NCBI GenBank assembly: GCA_035550515.1
Contig: DASZOZ010000031.1
Span: forward strand, 28,684 to 92,683
Direction: 5' to 3'
DNA: 64,000 nucleotides
Source of the DNA: DATARH01 sp035550515
Lineage (GTDB): Bacteria; Pseudomonadota; Alphaproteobacteria; ATCC43930; CGMCC-115725
The position numbers and the translations under genes were made by a program. Below the pieces are notes generated by a model that was not told the origin of the DNA, did not search any database, and was given only the letters and a program-made list of their open reading frames with translations. Numbering within the stretch: position 1 is the stretch's first letter; every line of letters begins with the position of its first letter. Of this stretch, positions 15,443 to 24,223 are shown in pieces.

Positions 15443-16684
15443 TTATTCGGCGGTCTTGACGGCGTGTTCGACCACGTCGCGATAGGCCTTGAACCAGTCG
15501 GTCGCCGCGGCGAACTTGCCGCCCTTGACCGAGAAGATCCGGACCCAGCCGCCGCCTTCGTGGTCATCGGCGGTGATCTGCAGCGGCGGCACCAGCCCGC
15601 CGAGGGTGAAGTCCTTGATCTGCTCCATGCCCTGCTTGACTTGTTCGGTCGTGGGCTTCTGGCCGCCGCTGATCTTCAGGGCATTGCGCAGCGCCTCGAC
15701 CTGGATCGACGCCTGCAGCAGACCGCGGTTGTAGACGACGGTGTCGGCCATCTCCTTGGGCGGGTCCTTGCCGTCCTTCTTGTACATCGCCTTGATTTCG
15801 CCGCGGACCGGATAGTCGTCGCCGGCGCCGGCGAATTGCAGCGTGTTGTAGCCCTCAGCCGTGGCCCAGCCGCCCGCGGCGAGGATGTCCGCCTCGGCCG
15901 AGGCCCAGACCAGGCCGACCACCTTCTTGAGCGGGAAGCCGGCCCCCTTCAGCCCTTTGATCGCCACCGAAGGCGAACGGCCGAACAGGTGCATGATGAC
16001 GAAATCCGGGCGAAAGCGCTGCGTCACGTCGATGATCTGCGCGCCCATCTCGACGCCCGGCGGCGGCACCGCAAAAGTCCGCAGCTCGTACCCTTCCTGC
16101 TTCTGCAACGCCTCGAGGATCGGCATCGCCTCCTTGCCGGCGGGGTTGTCGTAATAGATGTAGGCGATCTTCTTGCCCTTGAGGCTGCCGCCGAGCTGAT
16201 CCTTGGCGAACTTCACCGCCGCCGCGGCCTGCGACCAATAGGTCGCGGCGATCGGGAACAGATACGGGAAGCGCTTGCCGTCGGCCGCCGCCGAAATGCC
16301 GAAACCGGGCGAGGTGGTCGGGATCTTATCCTGTTCGAGGCGCTGGTTGAGCGCGACGGTCTGCGGCGTGCCGTAAAACGTCATCAGCAGCGCGCCCATC
16401 TGCTTTTGCCGTTCGTAGGCTTCGATCGCCTCCGGCACCTTGTAGGCGTTGTCGATCTCGTCGGCCTTGATCGTCCAGCCGTCGATGCCGCCCTTGGAAT
16501 TGATCAGGCGGTAGTAATCCTGCATGGCGGGGCACAGCACGGTACCGACGATCTGCGTCGGTCCGGTGCGGTCGCATTGGTCGCCGATGATCAGCACCTT
16601 GTCGTCGGCGCGCGCCGCGGCGCAGGCCAGCCCCGCCGCCAGGCCGGCGGCAAGCGCCAGCACGCTGCGTGATCGTTTTGTCAT
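15443..16684 (-). CDS. HAAT ABC transporter substrate-binding protein
   Basis: A 413-residue periplasmic binding protein of the branched-chain amino acid type (peripla_BP_6). The signal peptide covers about residues 1-26 (basic start, Leu/Ala-rich core, AAARA cleavage region). Mature landmarks include GDQCDRTGPTQIVGTVLCPAMQ in outline and the type I fold motif YIYYDNPAGKEA. The ligand is not deducible; the operon's acyl-CoA ligase suggests an organic acid such as an aromatic or fatty acid rather than an amino acid. The GGGGAGGAT site before the ATG is strong. Confidence 0.9.
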   Translation of the reverse strand: MTKRSRSVLALAAGLAAGLACAAARADDKVLIIGDQCDRTGPTQIVGTVLCPAMQDYYRLINSKGGIDGWTIKADEIDNAYKVPEAIEAYERQKQMGALLMTFYGTPQTVALNQRLEQDKIPTTSPGFGISAAADGKRFPYLFPIAATYWSQAAAAVKFAKDQLGGSLKGKKIAYIYYDNPAGKEAMPILEALQKQEGYELRTFAVPPPGVEMGAQIIDVTQRFRPDFVIMHLFGRSPSVAIKGLKGAGFPLKKVVGLVWASAEADILAAGGWATAEGYNTLQFAGAGDDYPVRGEIKAMYKKDGKDPPKEMADTVVYNRGLLQASIQVEALRNALKISGGQKPTTEQVKQGMEQIKDFTLGGLVPPLQITADDHEGGGWVRIFSVKGGKFAAATDWFKAYRDVVEHAVKTAE

Positions 16685-16712
16685 TCGCGTATCCTCCCCT
16701 GAACGCCCCGAT

Positions 16713-17780
16713 TTAATAGGAAAAAGGCCAGACGCGGAAGTAATTGCGGATGTTCCGCCACAGTCGGTTGAGACCCTCGGGCTCGACCACCAGAAAGAAG
16801 ATGATCAGCCCGCCGAAGATCACCAGCCGCAGATTGGGGATCACGTTCAGCAGGTCGGCGCCGGGCAGCAGGATGCTGCCGAATTGTTCGAGAAACAGCC
16901 GCGTCACGATCGGCAGCAGGGTCACGAAGATCGCGCCGAATACCGAGCCGAGCACCGAACCCAGCCCGCCGATGATGACCATCGCCAGATAGTCGATCGA
17001 CACGTCGATCTGGAACTGCTCGTAATTGGCGATGCCGAGATAATAGCTCTCGAGCACCCCGGTCACCCCGGCGAAGAACGACGAGATCGCGAAGGCGTAG
17101 AGCTTGTAGCGGAAGATGTTGATGCCGATGATCTCGGCGGCGATGTCCTGGTCGCGGATCGCGACAAACGCGCGGCCGATGCGGCTGCGCACCAGGTTCA
17201 AGGTGGCGACCAGGGCCAGGACGACAAAGAACATCAGGAAGCAGTAGATCTGCGCCTCGCTCTTGAGCGCCATGCCGAAAACCGTCGGGCGGGGGATCGT
17301 GATCGAGGCCTGCACGCCCCCCGAGATCGCTTGCACGTGGTTGATCGTCCACTCGATGATCAGCTGCGCGGCGAGCGTCGCGATCGCCAGGTAGATGCCC
17401 TTGATGCGCAGCGAGGGGATGCCGACGATGGCGCCGATCAGCGCCGCCATCAGCCCGCCCGCCGGCACCGCGAGCCAGAACGGCGCGTGCAGGTGGGTGA
17501 TCAGGTTGGCCGCGGTATAGGCGCCGACCGACATGAAGGCGCCGGTGCCGATCGAGATCTGCCCGCTATACCCGACCAGGATGTTGAGCCCGAGCGCGCC
17601 GACCACCGCGATCAGCACCAGGTTGAGGATCGACAACGGGTAGGTGCCGAGGGCGAGCGGCGCCACGACGATAAACAGCCCGGCCAGCACCGCCACCGTC
17701 CAGCGGGCGATCGGCAGCGGATAGAGCGCCATATCGGCGGCATAGCTGGTCTTGAAGACGCCGGCCTCGCGGTGAAACAT
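16713..17780 (-). CDS. HAAT ABC transporter permease (LivM type)
   Basis: A 355-residue inner-membrane permease with about ten hydrophobic segments (for example WTVAVLAGLFIVVAPLAL at about 27-44) and the LivM landmarks LNILVGYSGQISIGTGAFM and IRDQDIAAEIIGINIFRYKL (the coupling helix that contacts the ATPase). It begins 12 bases after the LivH-type stop with a GGGAGC site and forms the heteromeric channel with it. Confidence 0.92.
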   Translation of the reverse strand: MFHREAGVFKTSYAADMALYPLPIARWTVAVLAGLFIVVAPLALGTYPLSILNLVLIAVVGALGLNILVGYSGQISIGTGAFMSVGAYTAANLITHLHAPFWLAVPAGGLMAALIGAIVGIPSLRIKGIYLAIATLAAQLIIEWTINHVQAISGGVQASITIPRPTVFGMALKSEAQIYCFLMFFVVLALVATLNLVRSRIGRAFVAIRDQDIAAEIIGINIFRYKLYAFAISSFFAGVTGVLESYYLGIANYEQFQIDVSIDYLAMVIIGGLGSVLGSVFGAIFVTLLPIVTRLFLEQFGSILLPGADLLNVIPNLRLVIFGGLIIFFLVVEPEGLNRLWRNIRNYFRVWPFSY

Positions 17781-17792
17781 CGCCCGCGCTCC

Positions 17793-18692
17793 CTAGACGC
17801 GCTCGATCCGGCGGCGGCCGAAAATCCCCTCCGGCCGCACCATCAGCACGATGATCATCAACAGATACGGCACGAAATCCTTGGTGCCGCCCCCGACCAG
17901 CGGATCGAAATAGCCGGCCGCCAGGTTCTCGACGATGCCGACGATGAGCCCGCCGACGACCGCGCCGATCACCGAATCGAGCCCGCCGAGAATCACCACC
18001 GGAAACACCTTGAGCCCGACCAGCGCCAATTGGTTGTCGACCCCGATCAGCGCGCCCCAGACGATGCCGCCCAGCGCCGAAACGATGCCCGCCATCGCCC
18101 AGGCAAAGGCGAAATAGCGCCGCACGTTGATGCCCATCGCCATCGCCACTTGCTGGCTGTCGGCCACCGCGCGCATCGCGATCCCGGTGCGGCTCTTGAG
18201 AAAGAACCAGGTGAAGCCGGCGAGGAAGACGAGGCTGACCCCGGCCCCGACCACCTCGATCGGCGGCAGCGTCACCGGGCCGAGCGGGATCGGATCGTCG
18301 GGGATCGGCATCTCGATGTTGCGCGTGCCGGCGCCGAAGGCGAGCACCGCGCCGCCGCGCAGCACCGCGGCGAGGCCGATCGTCGCCATCACCACCGCGA
18401 TCACCGGCCGGCCGATCAGCGGCCGCAGCACCACGCGTTCCAGGGCGAAGCCGAGCGCGATCATGCCGCCGATCGCCAGCAGCGCCGCGATCCAGAACGG
18501 CGCGTGGATGAGCTCGGCGGTGCCGGCGGCGATAAAGCCGGCGAACATCACGAACTCGCCCTGCGCGAAGTTGATCGCGTCGGTCGCCTTGTAGATCAGC
18601 ACGAAACCGAGCGCGATCAGCGCGTACATCAGCCCGATCATCACCCCGTTGGTCAGCAGGTACAGGGTGAATTGCAGATCGAACTCAGGCAT
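17793..18692 (-). CDS. HAAT ABC transporter permease (LivH type)
   Basis: A 299-residue permease with eight or so membrane segments and LivH landmarks: LTNGVMIGLMYALIALGFVL near the start, INFAQGEFVM and the coupling segment MRAVADSQQVAMAMGINVRR. The ATG at 18692 is preferred; a TTG 18 bases upstream is possible. It follows the acyl-CoA ligase gene after a 129-base gap that contains a small hairpin. Confidence 0.91.
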   Translation of the reverse strand: MPEFDLQFTLYLLTNGVMIGLMYALIALGFVLIYKATDAINFAQGEFVMFAGFIAAGTAELIHAPFWIAALLAIGGMIALGFALERVVLRPLIGRPVIAVVMATIGLAAVLRGGAVLAFGAGTRNIEMPIPDDPIPLGPVTLPPIEVVGAGVSLVFLAGFTWFFLKSRTGIAMRAVADSQQVAMAMGINVRRYFAFAWAMAGIVSALGGIVWGALIGVDNQLALVGLKVFPVVILGGLDSVIGAVVGGLIVGIVENLAAGYFDPLVGGGTKDFVPYLLMIIVLMVRPEGIFGRRRIERV

Positions 18693-18770
18693 CGGAGATA
18701 CCACCCGCAAGCGACCCGGCCACCCGCGTCTTCAATCCAAGCCTCAATCGGCTGCGGGCAAAGACATGGA

Positions 18771-18791
18771 TGCCCGGATCAAGTCCGGGCA
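18771..18791. repeat. Short family C hairpin
   Basis: TGCCCGGA and TCCGGGCA arms enclose a 5-base loop. It is one of the ATGCCCGGATCAAGTCCGGGCAT-type elements, also seen at 44.58 kb. It sits inside the transporter operon between the ligase stop and the permease start. Confidence 0.8.
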
Positions 18792-18821
18792 CGGTGAGAG
18801 GCACGGCACGCATCGGGTGCC

Positions 18822-20756
18822 TTACTGCGCCGCCGCGAGTTCGGCCGGCGCGACCGGGTCGTGGACATCGGCGATCGCCAGCGTCGCGCGCATGACCGCC
18901 TTGCGGCCGTCCTCGTAGGTGATCTCGGTGGCCAGCTCGACCGCCGCGCGGCCGCTATAGAGCCCGTCGATCACCGCCGCGTATTTCTCGGCGACGAACC
19001 CGCGGCGGATCTTGCGCGTCCGGGTGATCTCGTCGTCGTCGGCGTCGAACTCCTTGTTGAGCACCAGGAAGCGGCGGACCTGTGCCGCGTCCGGCAGCAT
19101 GCCGTTGCACTTGCGGATTTCCTCGCGCACCAGCGCGGCGATTTCAGGCTTGGCGCACAAATCCTGGAACGAGGTGTAGGCGAGGTTCTGCCGCTCGGCC
19201 CAGTTGCCGACCGTGGTCGGGTCGATCGCGATGATGGCCGAGACAAACGGCCTGCCGTCGCCGAACGCCACCGCCTCGCCGATAAACGGGCTGAACTTCA
19301 GCTTGTTCTCGATGAATTGCGGGGCATAGGCGGTGCCGTCGGCGAGCTTGCCGACGTCGCGCGCCCGGTCGATGATCACCAGATGGCCGCGCCGGTCGAT
19401 AAACCCGGCATCGCCGGTGCGCAGCCAGCCGTCCTCGGTGATCGCGCCCTGCGTCGCGTCGTCCTGCTTGTAATAGCCCTGGAACACCGCGCCGGAGCGC
19501 ACCTGCACCTCGCCATTCTCGGCGATGCGCAGCTCGGTGCCGTCGAAGGGGCGGCCGACGGTGTCCGGGTCGACCTCGCGGTCCGCCTGGACCGAGCACA
19601 GCCCGGCCAGCTCGGTCGCGCCGTAGACCTGTTTGAGGTTGATCCCGACCGCGCGGAAAAACCGGAAGGTATCCGCGCCCAGCGGCGCGCCGCCGGTATA
19701 GACCCAGCGCGCCCGGCCCAGCCCCAGCTGGTCGCGCAGCGGGCCATAGATCAGCGCCTCGCCGAGCATCTTGCCCAGCCGCAGGTTTGCCGGCACGGCC
19801 TCGCCGGCGCTCCGCCGCATCTCGGCGCGCTCGGCGAGGCGGCGGAAATAATGGAACAGGCTGCGCTTCAGGCGGCTGGCGTCGCCGGCGCGGACCTGGA
19901 TCGCGGTCAGCGTGTTCTCCCAGAAGCGCGGCGGCGCCAAGGCGATCGTCGGCCCCAGCTCGCGCAGGTCGCGCAGCAGCGTCTCGGGCTTTTCCGGGTA
20001 GTTGCAGGTGAACCCGACCCACAGGTGGAGCGCGATCGCGAACAGCGAGTTACCGATCCACGCCATCGGCAGGTAAGCGAGGAAATCGTCGCTCTGCCGC
20101 ACGTCGTCCGCCTTGGCGAGGGCCTGCGCCGCGCTCAGCAGGTTGGCGTGCGACAGCATCACGCCCTTCGGCCGTGACGTCGTGCCCGAGGTATAGGAGA
20201 ACAGGCACAAATCGCCGGGCTTGCCGGCCGCGACCGCCGCGTCGACATAGCCCGGATGGCCGACACCGAATTCGCGCCCGGCCGCGGCGACCGCCTCGAA
20301 CGGCTTGAGCAGCGTCTCGTCGTAATCGCCGAGACCGCGCGGGTCGTCATAGACGACCAGCTTGAGATGCGGCAGCCGGTCCTTGAGGGACAGCGCCTTG
20401 TCGACCTGCTCCTGATCCTCGGCGACGATGACCGAGACCTCGGCGTGGTCGAGCACATAGGCCAGCTCGGCGGCGATCGCGTCCTGGTAGGCCGGGACGG
20501 CGATGCCGCCCAGGCTCATCGCCGCAAGCTGCGCAAAGTAAAGCCGCGGCCGGTTCTCGCCGATCACCGCCAGCTTGTCGCCGGCCTTGAACCCGGCGGC
20601 GGCGAGCCCCAGCGCGAAGTCCTGCGCTTCCTGCCAATAGCGCTGCCAGCCATAGGGCTCCCAGATGCCGCGGTTCTTCTCGCGCATGGCCGGCTTGTTG
20701 CCGAGCGTCGCCGCGTTTTGCCGCAACAGCCGCGGCAGCGTCAGGTCGCTCGTCAT
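18822..20756 (-). CDS. AMP-dependent long-chain acyl-CoA synthetase/ligase
   Basis: A 644-residue adenylate-forming ligase. The phosphate loop YTSGTTSRPKG is at 188-198; further downstream are YGATELAGL and DGWLRTGDAGFID, the adenylate- and hinge-region motifs. It activates a carboxylic acid with ATP and CoA in the cytoplasm. The family member closest in build is FadD/AAE-type (large N-domain). Its ATG overlaps the stop of the LivG-type gene by 4 bases, so transport ATPase and ligase are translationally coupled. This suggests that the imported compound is trapped as a CoA thioester. Confidence 0.9.
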   Translation of the reverse strand: MTSDLTLPRLLRQNAATLGNKPAMREKNRGIWEPYGWQRYWQEAQDFALGLAAAGFKAGDKLAVIGENRPRLYFAQLAAMSLGGIAVPAYQDAIAAELAYVLDHAEVSVIVAEDQEQVDKALSLKDRLPHLKLVVYDDPRGLGDYDETLLKPFEAVAAAGREFGVGHPGYVDAAVAAGKPGDLCLFSYTSGTTSRPKGVMLSHANLLSAAQALAKADDVRQSDDFLAYLPMAWIGNSLFAIALHLWVGFTCNYPEKPETLLRDLRELGPTIALAPPRFWENTLTAIQVRAGDASRLKRSLFHYFRRLAERAEMRRSAGEAVPANLRLGKMLGEALIYGPLRDQLGLGRARWVYTGGAPLGADTFRFFRAVGINLKQVYGATELAGLCSVQADREVDPDTVGRPFDGTELRIAENGEVQVRSGAVFQGYYKQDDATQGAITEDGWLRTGDAGFIDRRGHLVIIDRARDVGKLADGTAYAPQFIENKLKFSPFIGEAVAFGDGRPFVSAIIAIDPTTVGNWAERQNLAYTSFQDLCAKPEIAALVREEIRKCNGMLPDAAQVRRFLVLNKEFDADDDEITRTRKIRRGFVAEKYAAVIDGLYSGRAAVELATEITYEDGRKAVMRATLAIADVHDPVAPAELAAAQ

Positions 20757-21580
20757 GCCGCCTTTCGCCCTCCATGACTGCCGGCGCCGAGATAGGCGTC
20801 GATGACCGCGGGGTTGCGCTGCACCTCGGCGGGGGTGCCCTCGGCGATCTTGCGGCCGCGGTCGAACACATTGACCTGCTGCGAGATGTCCATGACCACG
20901 GTCATGTCGTGCTCGATCAGGATGATCGTCGTGCCCCAATGCCGGTTCACGTCGAGGATGTAGCGGGCCATGTCTTCTTTTTCTTCCTGGTTCATCCCGC
21001 CCATCGGCTCGTCGAGCAGCAGCAGCTTGGGGTCGAGCGCCAGGGCGCGGCCGAGTTCGACGCGCTTGCGCAGGCCGTAGGCGAGGCCGCCGACCTGCTG
21101 TTTGCGGAGGTCTTCGAGTTCGAGGAACTCGATCAGCTCCTCGCACCGCGCGCGGTGCGCCACTTCCTCGCGCTGCGCCAGTCCCCAATAGACCAGCGAC
21201 GACAGCACGCCCGACCGCATGTGCACGTGCCGGCCGAGCATGATGTTGTCGAGCACGGTCATGCCGGCGAACAGCGCGATGTTCTGGAAGGTGCGGGCGA
21301 TCCCCAGCGCGGCGATCTCGGCCGGGCGCGCACGGGTGATGTCGTGGCCTTCAAAGGTGATCGAGCCGGTGTCCGGCTTGTAGAAGCCGCTGATCATGTT
21401 GAGCAGCGAGGTCTTGCCCGCGCCGTTCGGGCCGATGATCGAGGCGATGTGGCCGCGCTTCACCGCGATCGACACGTCCTCGACCGCGCGCACGCCGCCG
21501 AAACGCTTCGACGCGCCCGACACGGCAAGCTGCAGCTCGCCGTTCGTCTGCCCGGAACCATTGGCGGCTGCACCGGCCAT
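20753..21580 (-). CDS. HAAT ABC transporter ATP-binding protein (LivG type)
   Basis: A 275-residue ATPase with Walker A GPNGAGKT (50-57), LivG-type signature region LAYGLRKRVELGRAL and Walker B LLLLDEPMGGMN. The insert LGIARTFQNIALFAGMTVLDN is typical of LivG. It is the first gene of the operon that runs down to 14508. The shown start gives a short Gly/Asn-rich leader before the conserved domain; starts further up are in frame but lack support. Confidence 0.92.
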   Translation of the reverse strand: MAGAAANGSGQTNGELQLAVSGASKRFGGVRAVEDVSIAVKRGHIASIIGPNGAGKTSLLNMISGFYKPDTGSITFEGHDITRARPAEIAALGIARTFQNIALFAGMTVLDNIMLGRHVHMRSGVLSSLVYWGLAQREEVAHRARCEELIEFLELEDLRKQQVGGLAYGLRKRVELGRALALDPKLLLLDEPMGGMNQEEKEDMARYILDVNRHWGTTIILIEHDMTVVMDISQQVNVFDRGRKIAEGTPAEVQRNPAVIDAYLGAGSHGGRKAA

Positions 21581-21721
21581 AAGGTTCGCATCCCTCCCCA
21601 ACTCACCGGCGCATGCGCCTTGGTTATGGCAGCCATGATGCGGATGAGATTGCGATAAAGCAACCCACCCCGGCGGATGCACGGCCTCTGCGGCTTGCTG
21701 TCGCACGGCCGTCGTGGAACG

Positions 21722-22771
21722 ATGGCGACCGTGGAAAGCATCCCTGCCGACGACACGCTGCCGACGACGGTGCTCACCGGTTTTCTCGGCAGCGGCAAGA
21801 CCACCCTGCTGCGGCGCGCGCTCGCCGACCCGCGGTTCACCGACACCGCGGTCGTCGTCAACGAGGTCGGGGCGGTGGCGATCGACCATTACCTCGTCGA
21901 TTTTGTCGACGGCGGCGTGCTGGAGCTGCCGGGCGGCTGCCTGTGCTGTGCGGTGCGCGAGGATGTCGCGCGCACCTTGCGCGACCTGATCGACCGGCGC
22001 GACGCCGGCGTCGTGCGGCCGTTTCGCCGCATCGTGATCGAGACCAGCGGGCTCGCCGACCCCGCCCCGATCCTCTTTACGCTCGGCGCCGATCCGATGC
22101 TCGATGCGCGGCTGTCGCTGGGCCGCGTGGTGACCGTGGTCGACGCGCAGCACGGCGCCGCGACGCTGGCGCGCTTTGCCGAGGCGGCGCGTCAGGCGGC
22201 GATGGCCGACGCGCTGGTGATCTCGAAAACCGATCTGGCGCCGGTCGGCGACGAATTGGATGCGGCGCTCGCCGCGCTGAATCCCGGCGCAGAGCGGCTC
22301 ATTGGCCAGAGAGCAGACGATCCGGGGGCGGTGCTGTTCAACCCCCCGTCAGCGGGGGAGGGAGAGCGCCGGCGCTTGCCGTCCTCCTCCCCCGCTGGCA
22401 GGGGAGGGCCGGGGTGGGGGGCGGAAGCCGTCCACACCCACGGCGTCGACAGCTTTACGCTGATCCTCGACGGCGACGTCACCCGGCTCGATTTCGCCAA
22501 GGCGCTCGGCGCGCTTGCGGCGGCTTGCGGCAGCGACCTGCTGCGCGTCAAAGGCATCGTCGCCTTCGCCGACCGCGACCGCCGGCCGGCGCTGGTCCAG
22601 GCGGCGCAGCACACGATGTTCGCGCCCGAATGGCTGGCGGATTGGCCCGACGACGACCACCGCAGCCGCCTGGTCTTTGTCGTCAGCGAGGTTCCGCGCG
22701 AGACCGTGCTCGCGCATTTCGGCTTTGCGTCGCCCAGCGTGCTCGGCGCGCGCATCCACAGCCATGCCTAG
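21722..22771 (+). CDS. CobW/COG0523-family metal chaperone GTPase with an in-frame repeat insertion
   Basis: A 349-residue G3E GTPase: P-loop GFLGSGKT (20-27), metal-binding CxCC as GCLCCAVRE (72-80), NEVGAVAID switch region, SKTDL specificity motif, then the CobW C-terminal domain ending RIHSHA. Such proteins deliver zinc or another metal to enzymes. The hydantoinase encoded 12 bases downstream is a binuclear zinc enzyme and an attractive client. Residues about 207-234 (NPPSAGEGERRR through GPGWGAE) are encoded by a family D palindromic repeat inserted at the junction of the GTPase and C-terminal domains; the frame survives. Confidence 0.88.
   Translation: MATVESIPADDTLPTTVLTGFLGSGKTTLLRRALADPRFTDTAVVVNEVGAVAIDHYLVDFVDGGVLELPGGCLCCAVREDVARTLRDLIDRRDAGVVRPFRRIVIETSGLADPAPILFTLGADPMLDARLSLGRVVTVVDAQHGAATLARFAEAARQAAMADALVISKTDLAPVGDELDAALAALNPGAERLIGQRADDPGAVLFNPPSAGEGERRRLPSSSPAGRGGPGWGAEAVHTHGVDSFTLILDGDVTRLDFAKALGALAAACGSDLLRVKGIVAFADRDRRPALVQAAQHTMFAPEWLADWPDDDHRSRLVFVVSEVPRETVLAHFGFASPSVLGARIHSHA
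22340..22422 (+). repeat. Family D palindromic repeat lying in frame within the CobW-type gene
   Basis: ACCCCCCGTCAGCGGGGGAG (from 22340) and CCTCCCCCGCTGGCAGGGGA (from 22386) are the two hairpins of a family D element, with GGGCCGGGGTGGGG at its right edge. The same arrangement sits between genes at 45.7 kb. Here it is translated without a stop. Confidence 0.85.
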
Positions 22772-22783
22772 GGGAGAAAGCTC

Positions 22784-24214
22784 ATGCTCGACATCGTGAT
22801 CACCGGCGGGACCGCCGTGCTGCCGTCGGGGGCGATCAGCGCGGATATCGGCGTCGAGGGCGAGAAGATCGTCGCGATCGGCGCGGCGGGCAGCCTCGCC
22901 GGGCTCGGCGCCAAGCGCACCGTCGACGCGAGCGGGCAGATCGTGACCCCCGGCGGGATCGACCCGCATGTGCATTGCCGCTGGCCGATGCCGGTGCCCG
23001 GCCAGACCCAGCCCAACTTGACCGACGGCCCCGACCGCGTCAGCCAGGCGGCGCTGTTCGGCGGCACCACGACGATGCTCGATTTCGCCCTGGTCGACGG
23101 CGACAACACCGTGCAGCAGGCGATCGAACGCCGGCAGCAGGAATGGGCCGGCGACTGCTATTGCGATTACGGCTTCCACGTCATGGTGCAGGGGAAGCTC
23201 GACTGGTCGATCCCCGACCAGATCGCCGAGGCGGTGCAGGCCGGGCATGCGACGGTCAAGATGTTCACCACCGACATCACCCCCAGCCGCAAGGGCCGCA
23301 TGGTGCCGTTCGGCAGCGTCATGGAGGTGCTGACCGCGCTGGCGAAGGCGGGCGGGCTCGCCGCGATCCATGCCGAGGACAACGACCTCGTCATGCACAT
23401 GTACGAAAAGCTGACGCGCGAGGGCCGCACCAGCTTCCACAACATGGCCGAGGTGCACACCACCCTGTCGGAGGACCTCGCGTTCAACCGGGTGATCCGG
23501 CTCGCCGCCAATATTCCCGGCTGCGCGCTCTACATGCTGCATACCTCGGCGGCGACCGGGGTGCGCGCGATCGACGCTGCCCGCGCCAACGGCACGCCGA
23601 TCTACGGCGAGACGCTGCACCAGTACCTGATGTACTCGGCGGAGGACTACAAGCGGCCGAACGGGCAAATCTACCACACCTACCCGTCGCTCAAATTCGC
23701 CGAGGACCACGCCGCGCTGTGGGCCGGCACCGATCACGGCGCGATCCAGACCGTCGCCACCGACGAAATCTGCTGCCCGCTGAAATACAAGCTGCAGGGC
23801 AGCCGGATCGACGACACGACCGGCGGCAATGCCGGCGTCGAGCCGCGCGTGTCGCTGATCTACACCGAGACCGTCGAGAAGCGCGGCTACGACCTGACGC
23901 AGTTCGTCAACTTGATCTCGACCAATGCCGCGAAGATCCTCGGCCTCTATCCGCGCAAGGGGGCGTTGGCGGTCGGCTCGGACGCCGACATCGTGCTGCT
24001 CGACACCCGCAAGCGGCATGAGGTGAAGGCCGCCGAGATGCACGAGGCGGACTATTCGCCGTGGGAGGGGCGCGACCTCGCCTGCTGGCCCTCGATGACC
24101 CTGCTGCGCGGCAAGATCGTGGTCGAACGCGGCGCGCTGAGGGGTGCCGCGAGCGACGGCCGGCTGCTCAGCCGCAAGGTCGCCGACGAGGTGCGCAGCC
24201 GGCCCGCCGTGTGA
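22784..24214 (+). CDS. hydA: D-hydantoinase / dihydropyrimidinase
   Basis: A 476-residue cyclic amidohydrolase. The binuclear zinc site is complete: H62 and H64 (DPHVHCR), carboxylated K159 (ATVKMF), H196 (IHAEDN), H253 (LHTSAA) and D317 (GTDHG). It opens hydantoins or dihydropyrimidines to N-carbamoyl acids, which the M20 enzyme at 11.2 kb could deacylate. It is co-transcribed with the CobW-type chaperone gene 12 bases upstream, a sensible pairing for a zinc enzyme. The physiological substrate is inferred only from the family. Confidence 0.93.
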   Translation: MLDIVITGGTAVLPSGAISADIGVEGEKIVAIGAAGSLAGLGAKRTVDASGQIVTPGGIDPHVHCRWPMPVPGQTQPNLTDGPDRVSQAALFGGTTTMLDFALVDGDNTVQQAIERRQQEWAGDCYCDYGFHVMVQGKLDWSIPDQIAEAVQAGHATVKMFTTDITPSRKGRMVPFGSVMEVLTALAKAGGLAAIHAEDNDLVMHMYEKLTREGRTSFHNMAEVHTTLSEDLAFNRVIRLAANIPGCALYMLHTSAATGVRAIDAARANGTPIYGETLHQYLMYSAEDYKRPNGQIYHTYPSLKFAEDHAALWAGTDHGAIQTVATDEICCPLKYKLQGSRIDDTTGGNAGVEPRVSLIYTETVEKRGYDLTQFVNLISTNAAKILGLYPRKGALAVGSDADIVLLDTRKRHEVKAAEMHEADYSPWEGRDLACWPSMTLLRGKIVVERGALRGAASDGRLLSRKVADEVRSRPAV

Positions 24215-24223
24215 CCGGCGCCG

